NCBI RefSeq assembly: GCF_000620105.1 | Contig: NZ_JHVK01000003.1 | Location: forward strand, 1 to 64,000 | DNA: 64,000 nt | Direction: 5' to 3' | Origin: Microvirgula aerodenitrificans DSM 15089 | GTDB lineage: Bacteria; Pseudomonadota; Gammaproteobacteria; Burkholderiales; Aquaspirillaceae | In this document: piece after piece, positions 50,359 to 64,000 of the stretch | Layout: each line of letters starts with the position of its first letter | How positions within the stretch are numbered: the stretch's first letter is position 1 | Program-made: the position numbers and the translations under genes | The notes under the pieces: model-generated | Told to the model about the DNA's origin: nothing | The model's input: only the letters and a program-made list of their open reading frames with translations | Database searches by the model: none

Positions 50359-51111
50359 TCAGGCCTTCGGTGCGGTGCCGAACCACTTCTTGTAGATGGC
50401 GTCGTAACGGCCATCAGCCTTGATCTTCTTCAGTGCGGCATTGACCTTCGGCACCAGCGGGGACCCCTTCGGGAAACCGATGCCGTAGAAGTCGCCACCC
50501 TTGACCGACTGGCCGACGACCCGGACCGCGCCCTTGCCGGCCGTGTTCACGTAGTAGAGCACGTTCGGCGTGTCGTGCACGGCGGCGTCGACGCGGCCGG
50601 TGCGCAGTTCGAGATAGGCGTTGTCGATGTTCGGGAACAGGCGCAGTTCCTTCGACTTCACGTTCGCCTTCAGGTAGTCGGCGGTGGCGGTGCCGGTCTT
50701 GGCGGCGATGATCTTGCCGTCCAGATCCTTCACCGTATTGATGGTCTTGTTGTTCGCACTGACCATGGCCAGCAGACCGCTCTCGTAGTACGGATCGGAG
50801 AAGTCGATGACTTTCTTGCGGTCTTCGCGAATGGTGATGCCGGCCAGGGCCACATCGATGTTACGGGTCTGCAGGCCAGGCACGATGCCGTTGAAGTCCA
50901 TCGGCTGCAGCTTGTACTTGACACCGATGTCCTTGGCGATCTCGTTCCACAGGTCGATGTCGAAACCGACATATTTGTCACCCTGTTTGAATTCGAACGG
51001 CACGAACGCGGTGTCGCAGGCGACGACCAGTTCCTTTTCCGCTGCCTTGACCGGCACGGCAGCGACGAGGGCAAGGGCGGCACCGATAGCAAGCAATTGT
51101 CTGCGTAACAT
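50359..51111 (-). CDS. Amino-acid ABC transporter substrate-binding protein
   Basis: A 250-residue GlnH-type binding protein. Signal peptide residues 1-23 ([20 protein letters not shown], cleavage after KAA or KA). The SBP_bac_3 core shows [45 protein letters not shown] and AAKTGTA. Ligand unknown; most relatives bind polar or basic amino acids. It is preceded by a short CGCCGG/CCGGCG hairpin (51145-51161) in the gap after the RpiR gene. Confidence 0.94.
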   Translation of the reverse strand: MLRRQLLAIGAALALVAAVPVKAAEKELVVACDTAFVPFEFKQGDKYVGFDIDLWNEIAKDIGVKYKLQPMDFNGIVPGLQTRNIDVALAGITIREDRKKVIDFSDPYYESGLLAMVSANNKTINTVKDLDGKIIAAKTGTATADYLKANVKSKELRLFPNIDNAYLELRTGRVDAAVHDTPNVLYYVNTAGKGAVRVVGQSVKGGDFYGIGFPKGSPLVPKVNAALKKIKADGRYDAIYKKWFGTAPKA

Positions 51112-51250
51112 TGATAAATCTCCAAAGGCTCCAGGATGGAGACGCGCCGGGGAATCCGGCGTGTCGCGACTCAGGCGGTGTGCCACCTGTTTTGTTATGG
51201 TTTGCGGTCCGTGGACGGACCTGTTGTGTCGAATCCGAAGGGTGATCGTA

Positions 51251-52183
51251 TCAGTCGCCGGCCTCGTCGGCATGCTTGTGTTCGAGACGACCTCCTCTGG
51301 GCGGCGCCGCGCGAACAAAAGCGCGGGCCCGCTTGAGCTGGGCATCGCTGGTGGCCAGCCGGTTGAAAGCCTCGGCGCCGGCCAGCCGGTACCAGCGCAG
51401 CAGCAGCGCATCGAGCATGGCCATTGGCGCCGCGAACGAGTGGAAGAACGACGGAATCTCGACCGGTGCGACCAGCAGCACGTCGGCCAGCTCATGACCG
51501 GGTGCGAGCGGGCTGTCGGTCAGGTAGATGATGCGGGCGCCCCGCTCGTGGGCACAGTACAGCCCTTCGACCACCGGTCGCGTGTACGGATCGAAGGTCA
51601 TGGCCAGCACCACGTCCTCCGGCCCGACATGGCGCAGGCCGTCGTTCAGCGTATCGCCGATGCCGTAGATGGGTACGATGCGGTCATCGAACAGCTGGGC
51701 GATATAACAGAAAGTATGAGCGAGGGCGACGCCGCTGCGCGCTGCAAACGGGTGAATTCGCCGGGCGCTGTGCAACAGGCGGGCTGCGGCATCGAGCTCG
51801 TCATCACCGCAGCGGGTGAACATCGATTGCAGATGGCCGAGCAGACTGCTGCCGATGCGTTCGCTGTCCGATGGCGTGCCGTTGCCGGGCGTGCCCAGCA
51901 TGCCGACCCGCTGGCTGAAGCCGCCGGGCTGGCGCAACTGGTTCGCACAGACACGCCGCAGGGCGGCAAAGCTGTCGAAATCGAGTGCGCGGGCCAGTCT
52001 GGAGAACGTGGCGATGGGCAGGCCGAAACGGCTTGCCAGTTCGCGCAGCGGCAGCAGCGCGAAATCCTCGACGTTCGGCTCGATCAGGGTTGCCGCCCGG
52101 GCCAGTTGTGGGGACAGGCCCGGCACTTTCTGTGCGAGCAGGATACAGAGTTGATCGAAGTCGATGGGGGCTTCTGCCGGCAT
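51251..52183 (-). CDS. MurR/RpiR-family transcriptional regulator
   Basis: A 310-residue regulator with an N-terminal RpiR HTH (about residues 10-80, [29 protein letters not shown]) and a C-terminal SIS domain, which usually binds a phosphosugar or related effector ([29 protein letters not shown]). It heads the transporter/hydrolase cluster on the same strand and is the likely regulator. The ribosome site is weak, and a start further upstream cannot be excluded. Confidence 0.85.
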   Translation of the reverse strand: MPAEAPIDFDQLCILLAQKVPGLSPQLARAATLIEPNVEDFALLPLRELASRFGLPIATFSRLARALDFDSFAALRRVCANQLRQPGGFSQRVGMLGTPGNGTPSDSERIGSSLLGHLQSMFTRCGDDELDAAARLLHSARRIHPFAARSGVALAHTFCYIAQLFDDRIVPIYGIGDTLNDGLRHVGPEDVVLAMTFDPYTRPVVEGLYCAHERGARIIYLTDSPLAPGHELADVLLVAPVEIPSFFHSFAAPMAMLDALLLRWYRLAGAEAFNRLATSDAQLKRARAFVRAAPPRGGRLEHKHADEAGD

Positions 52184-52262
52184 GGGATTTTCTGCGAAAT
52201 TTTTTTCAAGAGTAAGTTGATGAAAAAAATGGATCAAGTGTTTTGTTATTTTATTGTCAATG

Positions 52263-53180
52263 TCATTCCCTGACATCATAGGCTTGTGAAGCCAATACTG
52301 CCTTAGCAACCTTGCTGACGGGTGAACGTCCCAGGCGTTCGCAGATAAAAACCGCCGTTTCGACCAGCGATACCAGATCGACGCCGGTGTCGACGCCCAG
52401 TCCGGCGAACAGGTGGACCAGATCCTCGGTAGCCACGTTGCCGCTGGCGCCGCGTGCATACGGGCAGCCGCCAAGGCCACCGACCGAAGCATCGAAAGTG
52501 GCCACGCCTTCGCGCCATGCCGCGTAGACGTTGGCCGCCGCCATGCCCCAGGTGTCGTGAAAATGGCCAGCCAGCCGCTCCATCGGCACCCGTGCCGCCA
52601 CCGTGCCGATCAGTCGCCGCGTTGCTTCCGGCGTGCCGCGGCCGATGGTGTCGCCGAGCGAGATCTGTTCGCAGCCCATGTCGGACAGTCTGGCGGCGAC
52701 ATCGGCCACGGCTTCGGGGGCAACCTCGCCCTGATAAGGACAACCGAGTACACAGCTGACATAACCGCGAACGCGGACCCCGGCAGCGAGGGCGGCTTCG
52801 ACCACCGGCTGGAAGCGCTCAAGGCTTTCCGCGATCGAACAATTGATGTTCCGGCGCGAGAACGCCTCGCTGGCGGCGGCAAACACCGCGATGTCGCGCA
52901 CGCCGGCAGCGCGGGCGGCTTCGAATCCGTGCAGGTTCGGCGTCAGCACCGGATAGCGGACCGGACCGTCGAAATCCAGCGCGGCCAGCACCTCGGCGGT
53001 GTCTGCCATCTGCGGTACCCAGCGCGGCGACACGAAACTGCCGGCCTCGATGAGGGTCAGGCCAGTGGCCGCCAGGCGGCGGATCAGTTCGATCTTGTCG
53101 GCGGTACTGACCGGCGCGGCCTCGTTCTGCAAGCCGTCGCGCGGGCCGACCTCGACCAGGGTGACACGGGAAGGGGGCAT
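52263..53180 (-). CDS. mvaB: Hydroxymethylglutaryl-CoA lyase
   Basis: Splits HMG-CoA into acetyl-CoA and acetoacetate, the last step of leucine degradation (LiuE role). The 305-residue TIM-barrel enzyme shows VEVGPRDGLQNE at the N-terminus, SLGDTIGRGTP, the metal His in AGHFHDTWGMA, and the catalytic Cys in GGLGGCPYARGASGNVATEDL. Start at 53180 on homology. Fourth gene of the liu operon. Confidence 0.95.
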   Translation of the reverse strand: MPPSRVTLVEVGPRDGLQNEAAPVSTADKIELIRRLAATGLTLIEAGSFVSPRWVPQMADTAEVLAALDFDGPVRYPVLTPNLHGFEAARAAGVRDIAVFAAASEAFSRRNINCSIAESLERFQPVVEAALAAGVRVRGYVSCVLGCPYQGEVAPEAVADVAARLSDMGCEQISLGDTIGRGTPEATRRLIGTVAARVPMERLAGHFHDTWGMAAANVYAAWREGVATFDASVGGLGGCPYARGASGNVATEDLVHLFAGLGVDTGVDLVSLVETAVFICERLGRSPVSKVAKAVLASQAYDVRE

Positions 53181-53208
53181 CGGATTCTCCTTGGCTGGGC
53201 AGGGTGCG

Positions 53209-55170
<1,962 letters not shown>

Positions 55171-55198
55171 GAAAATTCTCCAGAGCGCGTGCTTGCGC

Positions 55199-56797
<1,599 letters not shown>

Positions 56798-56810
56798 GGT
56801 CCGCTGTCCT

Positions 56811-57986
56811 TTACTGGCGCTGGTCGGCCATCAGTTCGCGACCGATCAGCCAGCGGCGGATTTCGCTGGTGCCGGCGCCGATTTCATACAGCTTGGCATC
56901 GCGCAGCAGGCGCCCGGTCGGGTAGTCATTGATATAGCCGTTGCCGCCGAGGCACTGGATGGCATCGAGCGCCATCTGCGTCGCCCGCTCGGCCGCATAC
57001 AGGATGGCGCCGGCGGCATCCTTGCGTACCCGGCGGCCGGCATAGCCGGCATCGAGCGCGCGGCCGACGGCGTACACATAGCTGCGGCTGGCCGACAGCG
57101 TCACGTACATGTCGGCCAGTTTGCCCTGCATCAGCTGGAAGTCGCCGATGGCCTGGCCGAACTGGCGTCGCTCGGCCAGATACGGTTCCACCACGTCGAG
57201 GCAGGCCTGCATGATGCCGAGCGGCCCGGCGGCCAGCACCGCGCGTTCGTAGTCGAGCCCGCTCATCAGCACATTGACGCCGCCGCCAATCTCGCCCAGC
57301 ACGTTCTCGACCGGCACTTCCACGTCATCGAAGAAAATCGGATAGGTATTCGAGCCGCGCATGCCGAGTTTGTCGAGCTTGTTGCCGGCACTGAAGCCCT
57401 TGAACCCCTTTTCGACCACGAAGGCGGTAATGCCGCGCGGGCCGGCGTCGGGGTCGGTGCGCGCATAGACCACCAGCACGTCGGCATCGCCGCCATTGGT
57501 GATCCACATCTTGCTGCCGTTGAGCACGAAGCGGTCGCCGCGGCGCTCTGCGCGCAGTTTCATGCCGACCACGTCACTGCCGGCGTTCGGTTCGCTCATC
57601 GCCAGTGCGCCGACATGCTCGCCACTGAGCAGACGGGGCAGAAAGAGGTGTTTCTGTTCGTCATTGCCGTTGCGGTGGATCTGGTTCACGCACAGATTCG
57701 AGTGGGCGCCATATGACAGCCCGACCGATGCGCTGGCGCGGCTGATTTCTTCCAGTGCCACCATGTGCGCCAGATAGCCGAGGCCGGCGCCGCCATGTTC
57801 TTCGTCGACGGTGACGCCGAGCAGGCCGAGATCGCCGAAACGGCGCCACAGTTCGGCCGGGAACAGATTGTCGCGGTCGATGTCGGCCGCACGCGGGGCA
57901 ATCTCCTTGTCGGCAAAGGCGCGCACGCTGTCGCGCAGCAGGTCGAGGTCTTGTCCGAGCAGGTCGGGCAGTCGGTTCAGGCTCAT
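56811..57986 (-). CDS. liuA: Isovaleryl-CoA dehydrogenase
   Basis: FAD flavoenzyme of 391 residues oxidising isovaleryl-CoA to 3-methylcrotonyl-CoA. Features: [42 protein letters not shown], the catalytic Glu in [13 protein letters not shown] (position typical of isovaleryl-CoA dehydrogenases), and [26 protein letters not shown] precedes the start. First gene of the liu operon, with a LiuR-like palindrome about 55 bases upstream. Confidence 0.95.
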   Translation of the reverse strand: MSLNRLPDLLGQDLDLLRDSVRAFADKEIAPRAADIDRDNLFPAELWRRFGDLGLLGVTVDEEHGGAGLGYLAHMVALEEISRASASVGLSYGAHSNLCVNQIHRNGNDEQKHLFLPRLLSGEHVGALAMSEPNAGSDVVGMKLRAERRGDRFVLNGSKMWITNGGDADVLVVYARTDPDAGPRGITAFVVEKGFKGFSAGNKLDKLGMRGSNTYPIFFDDVEVPVENVLGEIGGGVNVLMSGLDYERAVLAAGPLGIMQACLDVVEPYLAERRQFGQAIGDFQLMQGKLADMYVTLSASRSYVYAVGRALDAGYAGRRVRKDAAGAILYAAERATQMALDAIQCLGGNGYINDYPTGRLLRDAKLYEIGAGTSEIRRWLIGRELMADQRQ

Positions 57987-58037
57987 CGGGGTCTCCTTGG
58001 GGGGGGCGGCTTCGTGGTGTGCAGAATATGAATTACG

Positions 58038-58054
58038 CTTACGTTAACGTCAAG
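58038..58054. promoter_or_regulatory. LiuR-like operator, site 1
   Basis: TTACGTTAACGTCA with a perfect ACGTTAACGT core (58041-58050) lies in the divergent region before liuA. On the minus strand TTGACG here and TATTCT downstream are 19 bases apart, the long spacer typical of MerR-controlled promoters. LiuR is a MerR-family repressor of liu genes in proteobacteria. Confidence 0.65.
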
Positions 58055-58111
58055 TGCGTGGCGCTATCGAAATCCTATTGCAATTCGCCATGCTTGTGGC
58101 TTGACTTTAGT

Positions 58112-58125
58112 TTACGTTAACGTAA
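58112..58125. promoter_or_regulatory. LiuR-like operator, site 2
   Basis: A perfect 14-bp palindrome, TTACGTTAACGTAA, 66-75 bases from site 1 and about 100 bases before the acyl-CoA ligase. TTGACT (58101-58106) just upstream could be its -35. The pair suggests joint control of both divergent transcripts. Confidence 0.7.
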
Positions 58126-58226
58126 TGGTTAATTCAGCCGGGCGGCCATCGATATACTGACCAGACAGGCGGAAAGCCGCGGTCAGGGACGCCCGTTTCA
58201 CTCACCGATGGAGGAGACGCCATCCG

Positions 58227-59903
58227 ATGCCGCACCCCAGTTATGTCCATGGCGCCAGCGCCATTCCGCTGATCGGCTTGCCGATCGGCCGCTATTTTGC
58301 CGACGCCTGCCGCCGCTACGCCGACCGGCCGGCCCTGATCGTGCCCTATCAGCACGTGCGCTGGACGTATGCCGAGCTGGCCGAACAGGTCGACCGGCTG
58401 GCCTGCTCGCTGATCCGGCTCGGGCTGCAGCCGGGCGAGCGGGTCGGCATCTGGTCGCAGAACAACAGCGAGTGGGTGCTGGCGCAGTTCGCCACCGCGC
58501 GTGCCGGGCTGGTGCTGGTCAATATCAACCCGGCCTATCGCCGTGCCGAGCTGGAGTACGCGCTGAACAAGGTCGGCTGCGCGGCGCTGATCGTGTCGCC
58601 GGGCTTCAAGAGCAGCGACTATCTGGACATGCTGTACGACCTGGCGCCGGAGTGGAAGAACGGCACCCCGGGGCGGCTGTCGTCGGCGCGGCTGCCGAGC
58701 GTGCGGCTGGTGATCCGGCTCGGCGACAGCACCAGCCGCGGCATGCTGAATTTCTCCGCGCTGCTGACCGGGCCGGCAGATGGCGAGCGCGAGGCTCTGG
58801 AGACGCTGAACGAGCGGATCCAGTTCGACGACCCGGTCAATATCCAGTTCACATCCGGCACCACCGGCAGCCCGAAAGGGGCGACGCTGTCGCATCACAA
58901 TATCCTCAACAACGGGTTTTTCGTCGCCGAGGCCATGCGACTGACGGCGGATGACCGGCTGTGCATCCCGGTGCCGCTGTACCACTGCTTCGGCATGGTG
59001 CTTGGCAATCTGGCCTGCCTGACCCATGGCGCGGCGATGGTGTATCCGTCCGAAGGATTCGATCCGCTGGCCGTGCTGGAAACGGTCGAGCGCGAACGCT
59101 GCACGGCGCTGCATGGCGTGCCGACCATGTTTATCGGCATCCTCGATCATCCCGAATTCGACGAGTACGACCTGGCCAGCCTGCGTACCGGCATCATGGC
59201 CGGCAGTCCGTGCCCGACCGAAGTCATGCGGCGGGTGGTCGACGACATGCACATGCGCGAGGTCACCATTGTCTACGGCATGACCGAAACCAGCCCGGGC
59301 AGCTTCCAGAGCCAGACCGATACCCCGGAGGCGCGACGCGTGTCCACGGTCGGACTGGTGCATCCGCATGTCGAAGTGAAGATCGTCGATGGTGACGGCG
59401 GCATCGTGCCGCGCGGCGAAACCGGCGAGCTGCTGACGCGCGGCTATTCGGTCATGCTCGGCTACTGGGGCGACGAGGCGAAGACGCGCGAGGCGATCGA
59501 TGTCGCCGGCTGGATGCATACCGGTGACCTGGCAGTGATCGACGACGAGGGCTACTGCACCATCGTCGGCCGGGTCAAGGACATGGTGATCCGGGGCGGC
59601 GAGAACATCTATCCGCGCGAGATCGAGGAGTTTCTCTACCGCCATCCGGCGGTGCAGGATGTGCAGGTGATCGGCGTGCCGGATGCGCGGCTGGGCGAGG
59701 AGCTGTGCGCCTGGATCAAGCTGCGGCCGGCGCAGACGATCAGCGAGGACGATATCCGCGACTTCTGCCGCGGCCAGATCGCCCACTACAAGATCCCGCG
59801 CTATATCGAATTCGTCGACAGCTTTCCGATGACCATCACCGGCAAGATCCAGAAATACATGATGCGCGACGCGATGAAGGAAAAGCTCGGCCTCGACGGC
59901 TGA
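58227..59903 (+). CDS. AMP-binding acyl-CoA ligase
   Basis: A 558-residue ANL-family ligase of the medium/branched fatty acyl-CoA synthetase type. Motifs: [30 protein letters not shown], the hinge region [27 protein letters not shown], and Lys in [12 protein letters not shown]. Position opposite the liu operon with a shared palindrome suggests it activates isovalerate or a similar branched acid; this is inference. Confidence 0.9.
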   Translation: MPHPSYVHGASAIPLIGLPIGRYFADACRRYADRPALIVPYQHVRWTYAELAEQVDRLACSLIRLGLQPGERVGIWSQNNSEWVLAQFATARAGLVLVNINPAYRRAELEYALNKVGCAALIVSPGFKSSDYLDMLYDLAPEWKNGTPGRLSSARLPSVRLVIRLGDSTSRGMLNFSALLTGPADGEREALETLNERIQFDDPVNIQFTSGTTGSPKGATLSHHNILNNGFFVAEAMRLTADDRLCIPVPLYHCFGMVLGNLACLTHGAAMVYPSEGFDPLAVLETVERERCTALHGVPTMFIGILDHPEFDEYDLASLRTGIMAGSPCPTEVMRRVVDDMHMREVTIVYGMTETSPGSFQSQTDTPEARRVSTVGLVHPHVEVKIVDGDGGIVPRGETGELLTRGYSVMLGYWGDEAKTREAIDVAGWMHTGDLAVIDDEGYCTIVGRVKDMVIRGGENIYPREIEEFLYRHPAVQDVQVIGVPDARLGEELCAWIKLRPAQTISEDDIRDFCRGQIAHYKIPRYIEFVDSFPMTITGKIQKYMMRDAMKEKLGLDG

Positions 59904-59936
59904 GTCGCGCGCCAGACGCCGGCGCCGCCGGTCCGG

Positions 59937-60425
59937 TCAGCCATCGATCGGCAGCGCCAGCGTTTCCTTCACTTCTTCCATTACCACATAGCTGCGCGAT
60001 TCGTTCGCACACGGCAGCTTCAGCAGGATGTCGCCGAGCAGGGAACGGTACAGCGACATGTCGGGAATCCGCGCCTTGATCAGATAGTCGAAGTCGCCCG
60101 AGACCAGGTGGCAGTCGAGTACATGCGGCAGCGTGACCACCTCGCGCCGGAACGCCTCGAAAATCTCTCCCGATTTGGTCGACAGCCGGATCTCGACGAA
60201 CACCAGCAGCGGCAGGCCGAGCGCCTTCGGATTGACCCGCGCCGCGTAGCCCTCGATGACCCCTTCCTTCTCCAGTCTGCGCACCCGTTCGGTACAGGGC
60301 GTGGTGGTCAGACCGACCCGTTCGGCCAGCTCGGTCATGGCGATGCGACCATCGCGCTGCAGCACGTCAAGAATGCGCCGGTCCATGCGATCAAGCTCTT
60401 TGACGCCCTGATAGCGAGTTCTCAT
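59937..60425 (-). CDS. Lrp/AsnC-family regulator, DadR-like
   Basis: A 162-residue regulator with N-terminal HTH (DRMDRRILDVLQRDGRIAMTELAERVGLTTTPCTERVRRLE) and C-terminal RAM/AsnC ligand domain (GDFDYLIKARIPDMSLY). The close similarity of its HTH to Lrp/DadR/BkdR and the divergent dadA suggest it responds to alanine or leucine and activates dadA. AGGA five bases before ATG. Confidence 0.9.
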   Translation of the reverse strand: MRTRYQGVKELDRMDRRILDVLQRDGRIAMTELAERVGLTTTPCTERVRRLEKEGVIEGYAARVNPKALGLPLLVFVEIRLSTKSGEIFEAFRREVVTLPHVLDCHLVSGDFDYLIKARIPDMSLYRSLLGDILLKLPCANESRSYVVMEEVKETLALPIDG

Positions 60426-60587
60426 GATAAGTCCTGAAAATTTCCAATTGAGCCTGCAACTACTATAGCCAATTCGCGTAGAACGGTGAAAATACCTGCA
60501 AGGTGGCCAATATACTATAGGAAATCACTGCCGATTCCGGCAGGGTTATACAAGAACATATTCTGCACAAGCATAGAGGGCAGCAAG
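60426..60587. promoter_or_regulatory. Divergent control region lrp/dadA
   Basis: This 162-base AT-rich region contains a repeated ACTATAG (60461-60467 region and near 60514) within AT tracts, as expected for several Lrp sites. TATACT (60511-60516) is a possible dadA -10 without a clear -35. Confidence 0.4.
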
Positions 60588-61898
60588 ATGAAAGTCGTCG
60601 TTCTCGGCGGGGGCGTTATCGGGATTTCCACCGCGTATTATCTGGCACGCAGCGGCTGTGACGTGACCGTGGTCGAACGCGAGTCCGGCCCGGCGCTGGA
60701 AACCAGCTTCGGCAACGCAGGACAGATCTCCCCGGGATATTCGGCCCCGTGGGCGGCGCCCGGCATCCCGCTGAAAGCGGCCAAGTGGCTGTTCCAGCAG
60801 CATGCGCCGCTGGCCATCCGCCCGGACGGCACGCTGGCCCAGCTCAAGTGGATGAAGCAGATGCTGGTCAACTGCACCTCGGCGCGCTATGCGGTCAACA
60901 AGGCGCGCATGATGCGGCTGGCCGAATATAGCCGTGATTGTATCAAGGCGCTGCGGGAAGACACCGGTATTCACTACGAAGGTCGCCAGCTCGGCACGCT
61001 GCAGGTGTTCCGCACCCAGCAGCAGGTCGATGCGATGCAGAAGGATATTGCCGTGCTGGAAGAGTGCGGCGTGCCGTACAAGGTCTATGACCGCGACGGC
61101 ATTGCCGCCGTCGAACCGGCGCTGGCACGGGTCAAGGACAAGCTGGTCGCCGCGCTGCAACTGCCGAACGACGAAACCGGTGACTGCAATCTGTTCACCA
61201 TCGAGCTGGCCCGTCTGGCGGCCGAGCTCGGTGTCAACTTCCGCTGGAACACCCCGGTCGACAGCCTGCTGACCGACGGCAAGCGCATCCGCGGCGTGAA
61301 ATCGGGCAGCGAGGTGATCGAGGGCGACCATTACGTCGTCGCCTTCGGCAGCTATTCGACTGCGTTCCTGAAGCCGCTGGGCATCGACATCCCGGTCTAT
61401 CCGCTGAAAGGCTATTCGCTGACCGTTCCGATCACCAACCCGGACATGGCACCGATCTCGACCGTGATGGACGAAACCTACAAGATCGCCATCACCCGCT
61501 TCGACAACCGCATCCGCGTCGGCGGCATGGCCGAAATCGCCGGCTTCGACCTGAGCCTGAACCCGAAACGCCGCGCCACGCTGGAAATGTGTGTCGGCGA
61601 CCTGTTTGCCGAGGGCGGCGACATTCCGGCCGCCACGTTCTGGACCGGCCTGCGGCCGATGACGCCGGACGGCACGCCGATCATCGGCGCGACCCGTTTC
61701 GCCAACCTGTCGCTGAACACCGGCCACGGTACGCTCGGCTGGACCATGAGCGCCGGCTCGGGCAAATTGCTCGCCGACCAGATTACCGGCCGCACGCCGG
61801 ATATCTCGGCCGACGGGCTGTCGGTCGCCCGCTACGGCGCCCGCACTGTCGCGCCGGCGCGGTCCGGCGTCATGGCAAACCCGCACCCCGCTGTCTGA
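60588..61898 (+). CDS. dadA: D-amino acid dehydrogenase
   Basis: FAD-dependent membrane-associated dehydrogenase oxidising D-alanine and others to 2-oxo acids. The 436-residue protein starts with the dinucleotide fold [20 protein letters not shown] and shows [20 protein letters not shown] and the C-terminal [22 protein letters not shown]-type region with [15 protein letters not shown]. The start at 60588 replaces a non-homologous extension. It overlaps the convergent esterase gene by 29 bases. No dadX racemase in view. Confidence 0.95.
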   Translation: MKVVVLGGGVIGISTAYYLARSGCDVTVVERESGPALETSFGNAGQISPGYSAPWAAPGIPLKAAKWLFQQHAPLAIRPDGTLAQLKWMKQMLVNCTSARYAVNKARMMRLAEYSRDCIKALREDTGIHYEGRQLGTLQVFRTQQQVDAMQKDIAVLEECGVPYKVYDRDGIAAVEPALARVKDKLVAALQLPNDETGDCNLFTIELARLAAELGVNFRWNTPVDSLLTDGKRIRGVKSGSEVIEGDHYVVAFGSYSTAFLKPLGIDIPVYPLKGYSLTVPITNPDMAPISTVMDETYKIAITRFDNRIRVGGMAEIAGFDLSLNPKRRATLEMCVGDLFAEGGDIPAATFWTGLRPMTPDGTPIIGATRFANLSLNTGHGTLGWTMSAGSGKLLADQITGRTPDISADGLSVARYGARTVAPARSGVMANPHPAV

Positions 61899-62934
61899 TT
61901 GCGGCGGCGTCCGTTGCCGGCGACGGCAGCGGCGCCGATACCAGATGATCGGCCATCGCCTTGATGGCCGTTATCTGTGCGCCGCCCTTCCACGCGTAGT
62001 CCGCACCGCTATAGCCCCACCAGTCCCAGCAGCCGGACGGATTGACCATCGGCGTCGGGTCCACTTGCGGGTACAGAATCAGCAGATTGTTGCTGTCGGC
62101 CCAGCGGTTGTAGCCGGTGCGGGTGTAGAACAGATCCCCGATCGTCTTTGACGACTGCTTGCAGCCATGCAGCGCAATATGCACGCGGCAGGGTTCGCCC
62201 CGTTCGCAGGCACGCGGCACGTAGACATGGCCTTCGCTGGCCATCCGCGCCCGCCAGCTGGTGAACGGCTTCTGGTCGAAGGCGACCAGACGGCCGGCCG
62301 GGATGTCGGCCGATGGCGGTTTCAGCTCGGGATCGATCTGGGTGAGGATGGCGCCTGCCTGGTCATAGCCGTTGTCGTCCACCGCGCAGTGACTGATATA
62401 GGGCGTCTTGTTGGCATCGCACGCATTGCCGAAGGCGGGCGTGATCAGCGCATGGCCGGCCGGCAGCGTGCCCACATAGCGGCGCTGTGCGTCCGGCATG
62501 CCGGCCAGGCGCAGGAAGGCATCACCGGCTTCCACCGCCGCCGGCTGCACCACGCTGTCACTCGTGCCGCTGAACAGGTAGGCGCGGCGTTTGGCCAGAT
62601 GGGACAGTGCATCGATCTGCCCCATCAGCTCGAAGGTTTCCGCCGAGGCGAGCAGCGCCGCCGGTGCCGGCGTCAGCCCGTTCATGCAACTGAGCGCGGT
62701 CGGCAGATTGCCCACCGCGCAATAGTACGGACCGCCGGCGACCACGCCGGCGCCCTTGACCGAAGCCGAGTTGGCGACCAGGTACTGGAAAGCCATGAAG
62801 GCGCCGGACGACAGTCCGGATACCGAAGACTGCGCCGCATCGCCATTGAAGGCCGGCAGCGGCTGAGCGGCAAAGGCGACGGGGGTCAGGGTGACAAGCA
62901 GGGTGGTCAGCAGCAGGTGGCGATGTCGTGACAT
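61870..62934 (-). CDS. PHB depolymerase family esterase, secreted
   Basis: A 354-residue serine hydrolase with an N-terminal signal peptide ([20 protein letters not shown], cut near AFA-A). The lipase box GLSSG puts the nucleophile at Ser42 in [14 protein letters not shown], as in short-chain-length PHB depolymerases with an N-terminal lipase box; cysteines and [10 protein letters not shown] complete the family pattern, with Trp-rich CWDWWGYSG near the end. It may act on poly- or oligo-3-hydroxybutyrate, but the localisation only suggests periplasm or medium. Confidence 0.87.
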   Translation of the reverse strand: MSRHRHLLLTTLLVTLTPVAFAAQPLPAFNGDAAQSSVSGLSSGAFMAFQYLVANSASVKGAGVVAGGPYYCAVGNLPTALSCMNGLTPAPAALLASAETFELMGQIDALSHLAKRRAYLFSGTSDSVVQPAAVEAGDAFLRLAGMPDAQRRYVGTLPAGHALITPAFGNACDANKTPYISHCAVDDNGYDQAGAILTQIDPELKPPSADIPAGRLVAFDQKPFTSWRARMASEGHVYVPRACERGEPCRVHIALHGCKQSSKTIGDLFYTRTGYNRWADSNNLLILYPQVDPTPMVNPSGCWDWWGYSGADYAWKGGAQITAIKAMADHLVSAPLPSPATDAAAIRQRGAGLP

Positions 62935-63030
62935 GCACTTTTCTCCGTAAGATTTCAGGCTACCCCTTACAGATAGCCTGAAACCCGCCTGCACTCAAGG
63001 ACAATGGCATTGTGCGACGCAAAATACGGC

Positions 63031-63351
63031 TCAGGACCGGGTTAGCTTGCGGAACACGCCCATCAGTTCCTCGATCGCCGCATCGCCTTCGCCGCCTTCG
63101 ATCGCGCGCGACACACAGCCCTTGGCGTGGCTTTCCAGCAGCTGCATCGCCAGCCCGTCCAGCGCCGACTTGACCGAGGCGATCTGCGTCAGCACATCGA
63201 CACAGTAGCGGTCGTCGTCGATCATGCCGCTGATCCCGCGCACCTGGCCCTCGATGCGGTTCAGGCGGTGGATCAGCTTCTGCTTGTCAGCGCGGACGAC
63301 CGTCTTGTCCGTGACCGGGTGGCACCCTTCATGCGACGTCAAAGCCGGCAT
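63031..63351 (-). CDS. csoR: Copper-sensing repressor CsoR
   Basis: A 106-residue DUF156 (CsoR/RcnR) regulator with the Cu(I) ligand set Cys50, His75 and Cys79 (RYCVD and ESHAKGCV), which distinguishes CsoR from nickel-sensing RcnR. It overlaps the copZ 3' end by 23 bases. The ribosome site sits right against this ATG, so an alternative start a few codons in is possible. Expected to repress copA-copZ-csoR until copper binds. Confidence 0.88.
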   Translation of the reverse strand: MPALTSHEGCHPVTDKTVVRADKQKLIHRLNRIEGQVRGISGMIDDDRYCVDVLTQIASVKSALDGLAMQLLESHAKGCVSRAIEGGEGDAAIEELMGVFRKLTRS

Positions 63352-63529
63352 CCTCGATGGCGCTGCGCAGCGTATCGGCGTTCTGTGCCGCCGGGTCGAA
63401 TTCGACCGTGGCGCGGCCGATGGCGACGTCGGTGTGCTTGACGCCGGGCAGGGCTTCCAGCACCCGGGTGACGCTCTTGACGCATCCCTGGCACGTCATG
63501 CCGGAAATCGTGAGTTCGATGGTGTTCAT
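63329..63529 (-). CDS. copZ: Copper chaperone CopZ (HMA domain)
   Basis: A 66-residue heavy-metal-associated domain with MTCQGC (Cys13, Cys16) and ferredoxin-like fold. Delivers Cu(I) to CopA. It lies between copA (48-base gap) and csoR (overlap). Confidence 0.92.
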   Translation of the reverse strand: MNTIELTISGMTCQGCVKSVTRVLEALPGVKHTDVAIGRATVEFDPAAQNADTLRSAIEDAGFDVA

Positions 63530-63576
63530 GGTCTGCTCCTTGGTTGGGCAAGTGGGGTTAAAGGACAGGGTGGCAA

Positions 63577-64000
63577 TCAGCGTGGCTGACGGGTCCAGCG
63601 CCGAAGCAGCAGGGAATTGCTGACCACCGACACCGAACTGGCGGCCATGGCCGCGCCGGCAATGACCGGACTCAGCAGGCCGATGGCGGCCAGCGGAATG
63701 CCCAGGACGTTGTAGATAAAGGCGAAGAACAGGTTCTGGCGGATTTTCTTCATGGTTTTCCGCGACAGGTCGATCGCATCGGCTACCGACGACAGATCGC
63801 TCTGCATCAGCGTGATCTCGGCCGTCTCGATGGCGACATCGCTGCCGGCGCCCATGGCAAAGCCGACATCCGCGCAGGCCAGGGCCGGGGCATCGTTGAC
63901 GCCATCGCCGGCCATGGCAACCACGCGACCTTCGCGGCGCAGTCCCTCGACGATGCGTGCCTTGTCGGCCGGCAGCACCTGCGCCTCGAAGCGTTCGATG
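63577..64000 (-). CDS. copA: Copper-translocating P-type ATPase, C-terminal part
   Basis: The window holds the last 140 or so residues of a P1B-type ATPase running off the right edge. Visible: [17 protein letters not shown], the hinge motif [33 protein letters not shown], and the two last membrane segments with [15 protein letters not shown] and [18 protein letters not shown]; the MxxSS pattern is typical of Cu(I) pumps. The first part, with the CPC motif, is not seen. Confidence 0.92.
   Translation of the reverse strand, partial: IERFEAQVLPADKARIVEGLRREGRVVAMAGDGVNDAPALACADVGFAMGAGSDVAIETAEITLMQSDLSSVADAIDLSRKTMKKIRQNLFFAFIYNVLGIPLAAIGLLSPVIAGAAMAASSVSVVSNSLLLRRWTRQPR

Noticed and set aside
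58134-59786. A 550-codon minus-strand frame opposite the acyl-CoA ligase
   Set aside because: It is a mirror of the ligase gene and has no ribosome site or recognised motif.

Overview
The window is high-GC DNA from a betaproteobacterium. It is probably from the Neisseriales (Chromobacteriaceae-like), judged from the trigger factor, HU and ClpX sequences, the order tig-clpP-clpX-lon-hupB-ppiD, and the mix of leucine-degradation and two-component FtsK-type genes. I had no database, so the taxon is an inference. About 50 protein genes and eight tRNA genes are supported, plus a set of promoters, operators and hairpins.

Layout. 1-423: a tRNA array on the minus strand (Val, Asp, Asp, Val, Asp, the last cut by the window edge). 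628-3654: accA, tilS and a YccA-type membrane protein. 3951-12505: the core protein quality-control block (tRNA-Leu, tig, clpP, clpX, lon, hupB, a second Val-Asp tRNA pair, ppiD), with a good sigma-32 promoter before lon and a near-consensus sigma-70 promoter before hupB. 12569-14336: a frameshifted quinone reductase divergent from a LysR gene. 14383-20288: fbp, an aminotransferase with an upstream CHMI-type isomerase, mobB-moeA and an alpha/beta hydrolase.

20.3-30.1 kb is an accessory stretch with looser gene packing. It holds repeated modules of one regulator facing one enzyme or small operon: AraC with an Old Yellow Enzyme; LysR with an SDR broken by an amber codon, followed by a glutathione transferase; and a GcvA-like LysR with an operon of unknown protein, tautomerase and metallo-beta-lactamase-fold enzyme. 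It ends with an AT-rich orphan gene. Next come an OsmC-YcaO fusion and, convergent with it, an Lgt-like membrane domain fused to a TlpA thioredoxin. 33.3-43.4 kb holds an SDR, yaaA, dtd, sdaA, an unusual FtsK with one membrane segment, a PD-(D/E)XK nuclease-like protein overlapping a RidA-family gene, and an ArnT-like membrane glycosyltransferase.

43.4-52.2 kb is the most suggestive region. An unbroken minus-strand series encodes an RpiR regulator, an amino-acid-type ABC transporter, a C45 (penicillin-acyltransferase family) Ntn hydrolase, a class-III aminotransferase, a beta-keto acid cleavage enzyme and acetoacetyl-CoA synthetase. Read in order these suggest a pathway: import of an N-acylated or conjugated amino compound, hydrolysis, transamination to a beta-keto acid, acetyl-CoA-dependent cleavage to acetoacetate and an acyl-CoA, and activation of acetoacetate. 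It abuts a leucine-degradation (liu) operon at 52.3-58.0 kb that also yields acetoacetate. That operon lacks the methylglutaconyl-CoA hydratase gene between its carboxylase subunits, and two LiuR-like palindromes lie upstream of it. The window ends with an acyl-CoA ligase, an Lrp regulator divergent from dadA, a PHB-depolymerase-family esterase, and the copper operon copA-copZ-csoR running off the right edge.
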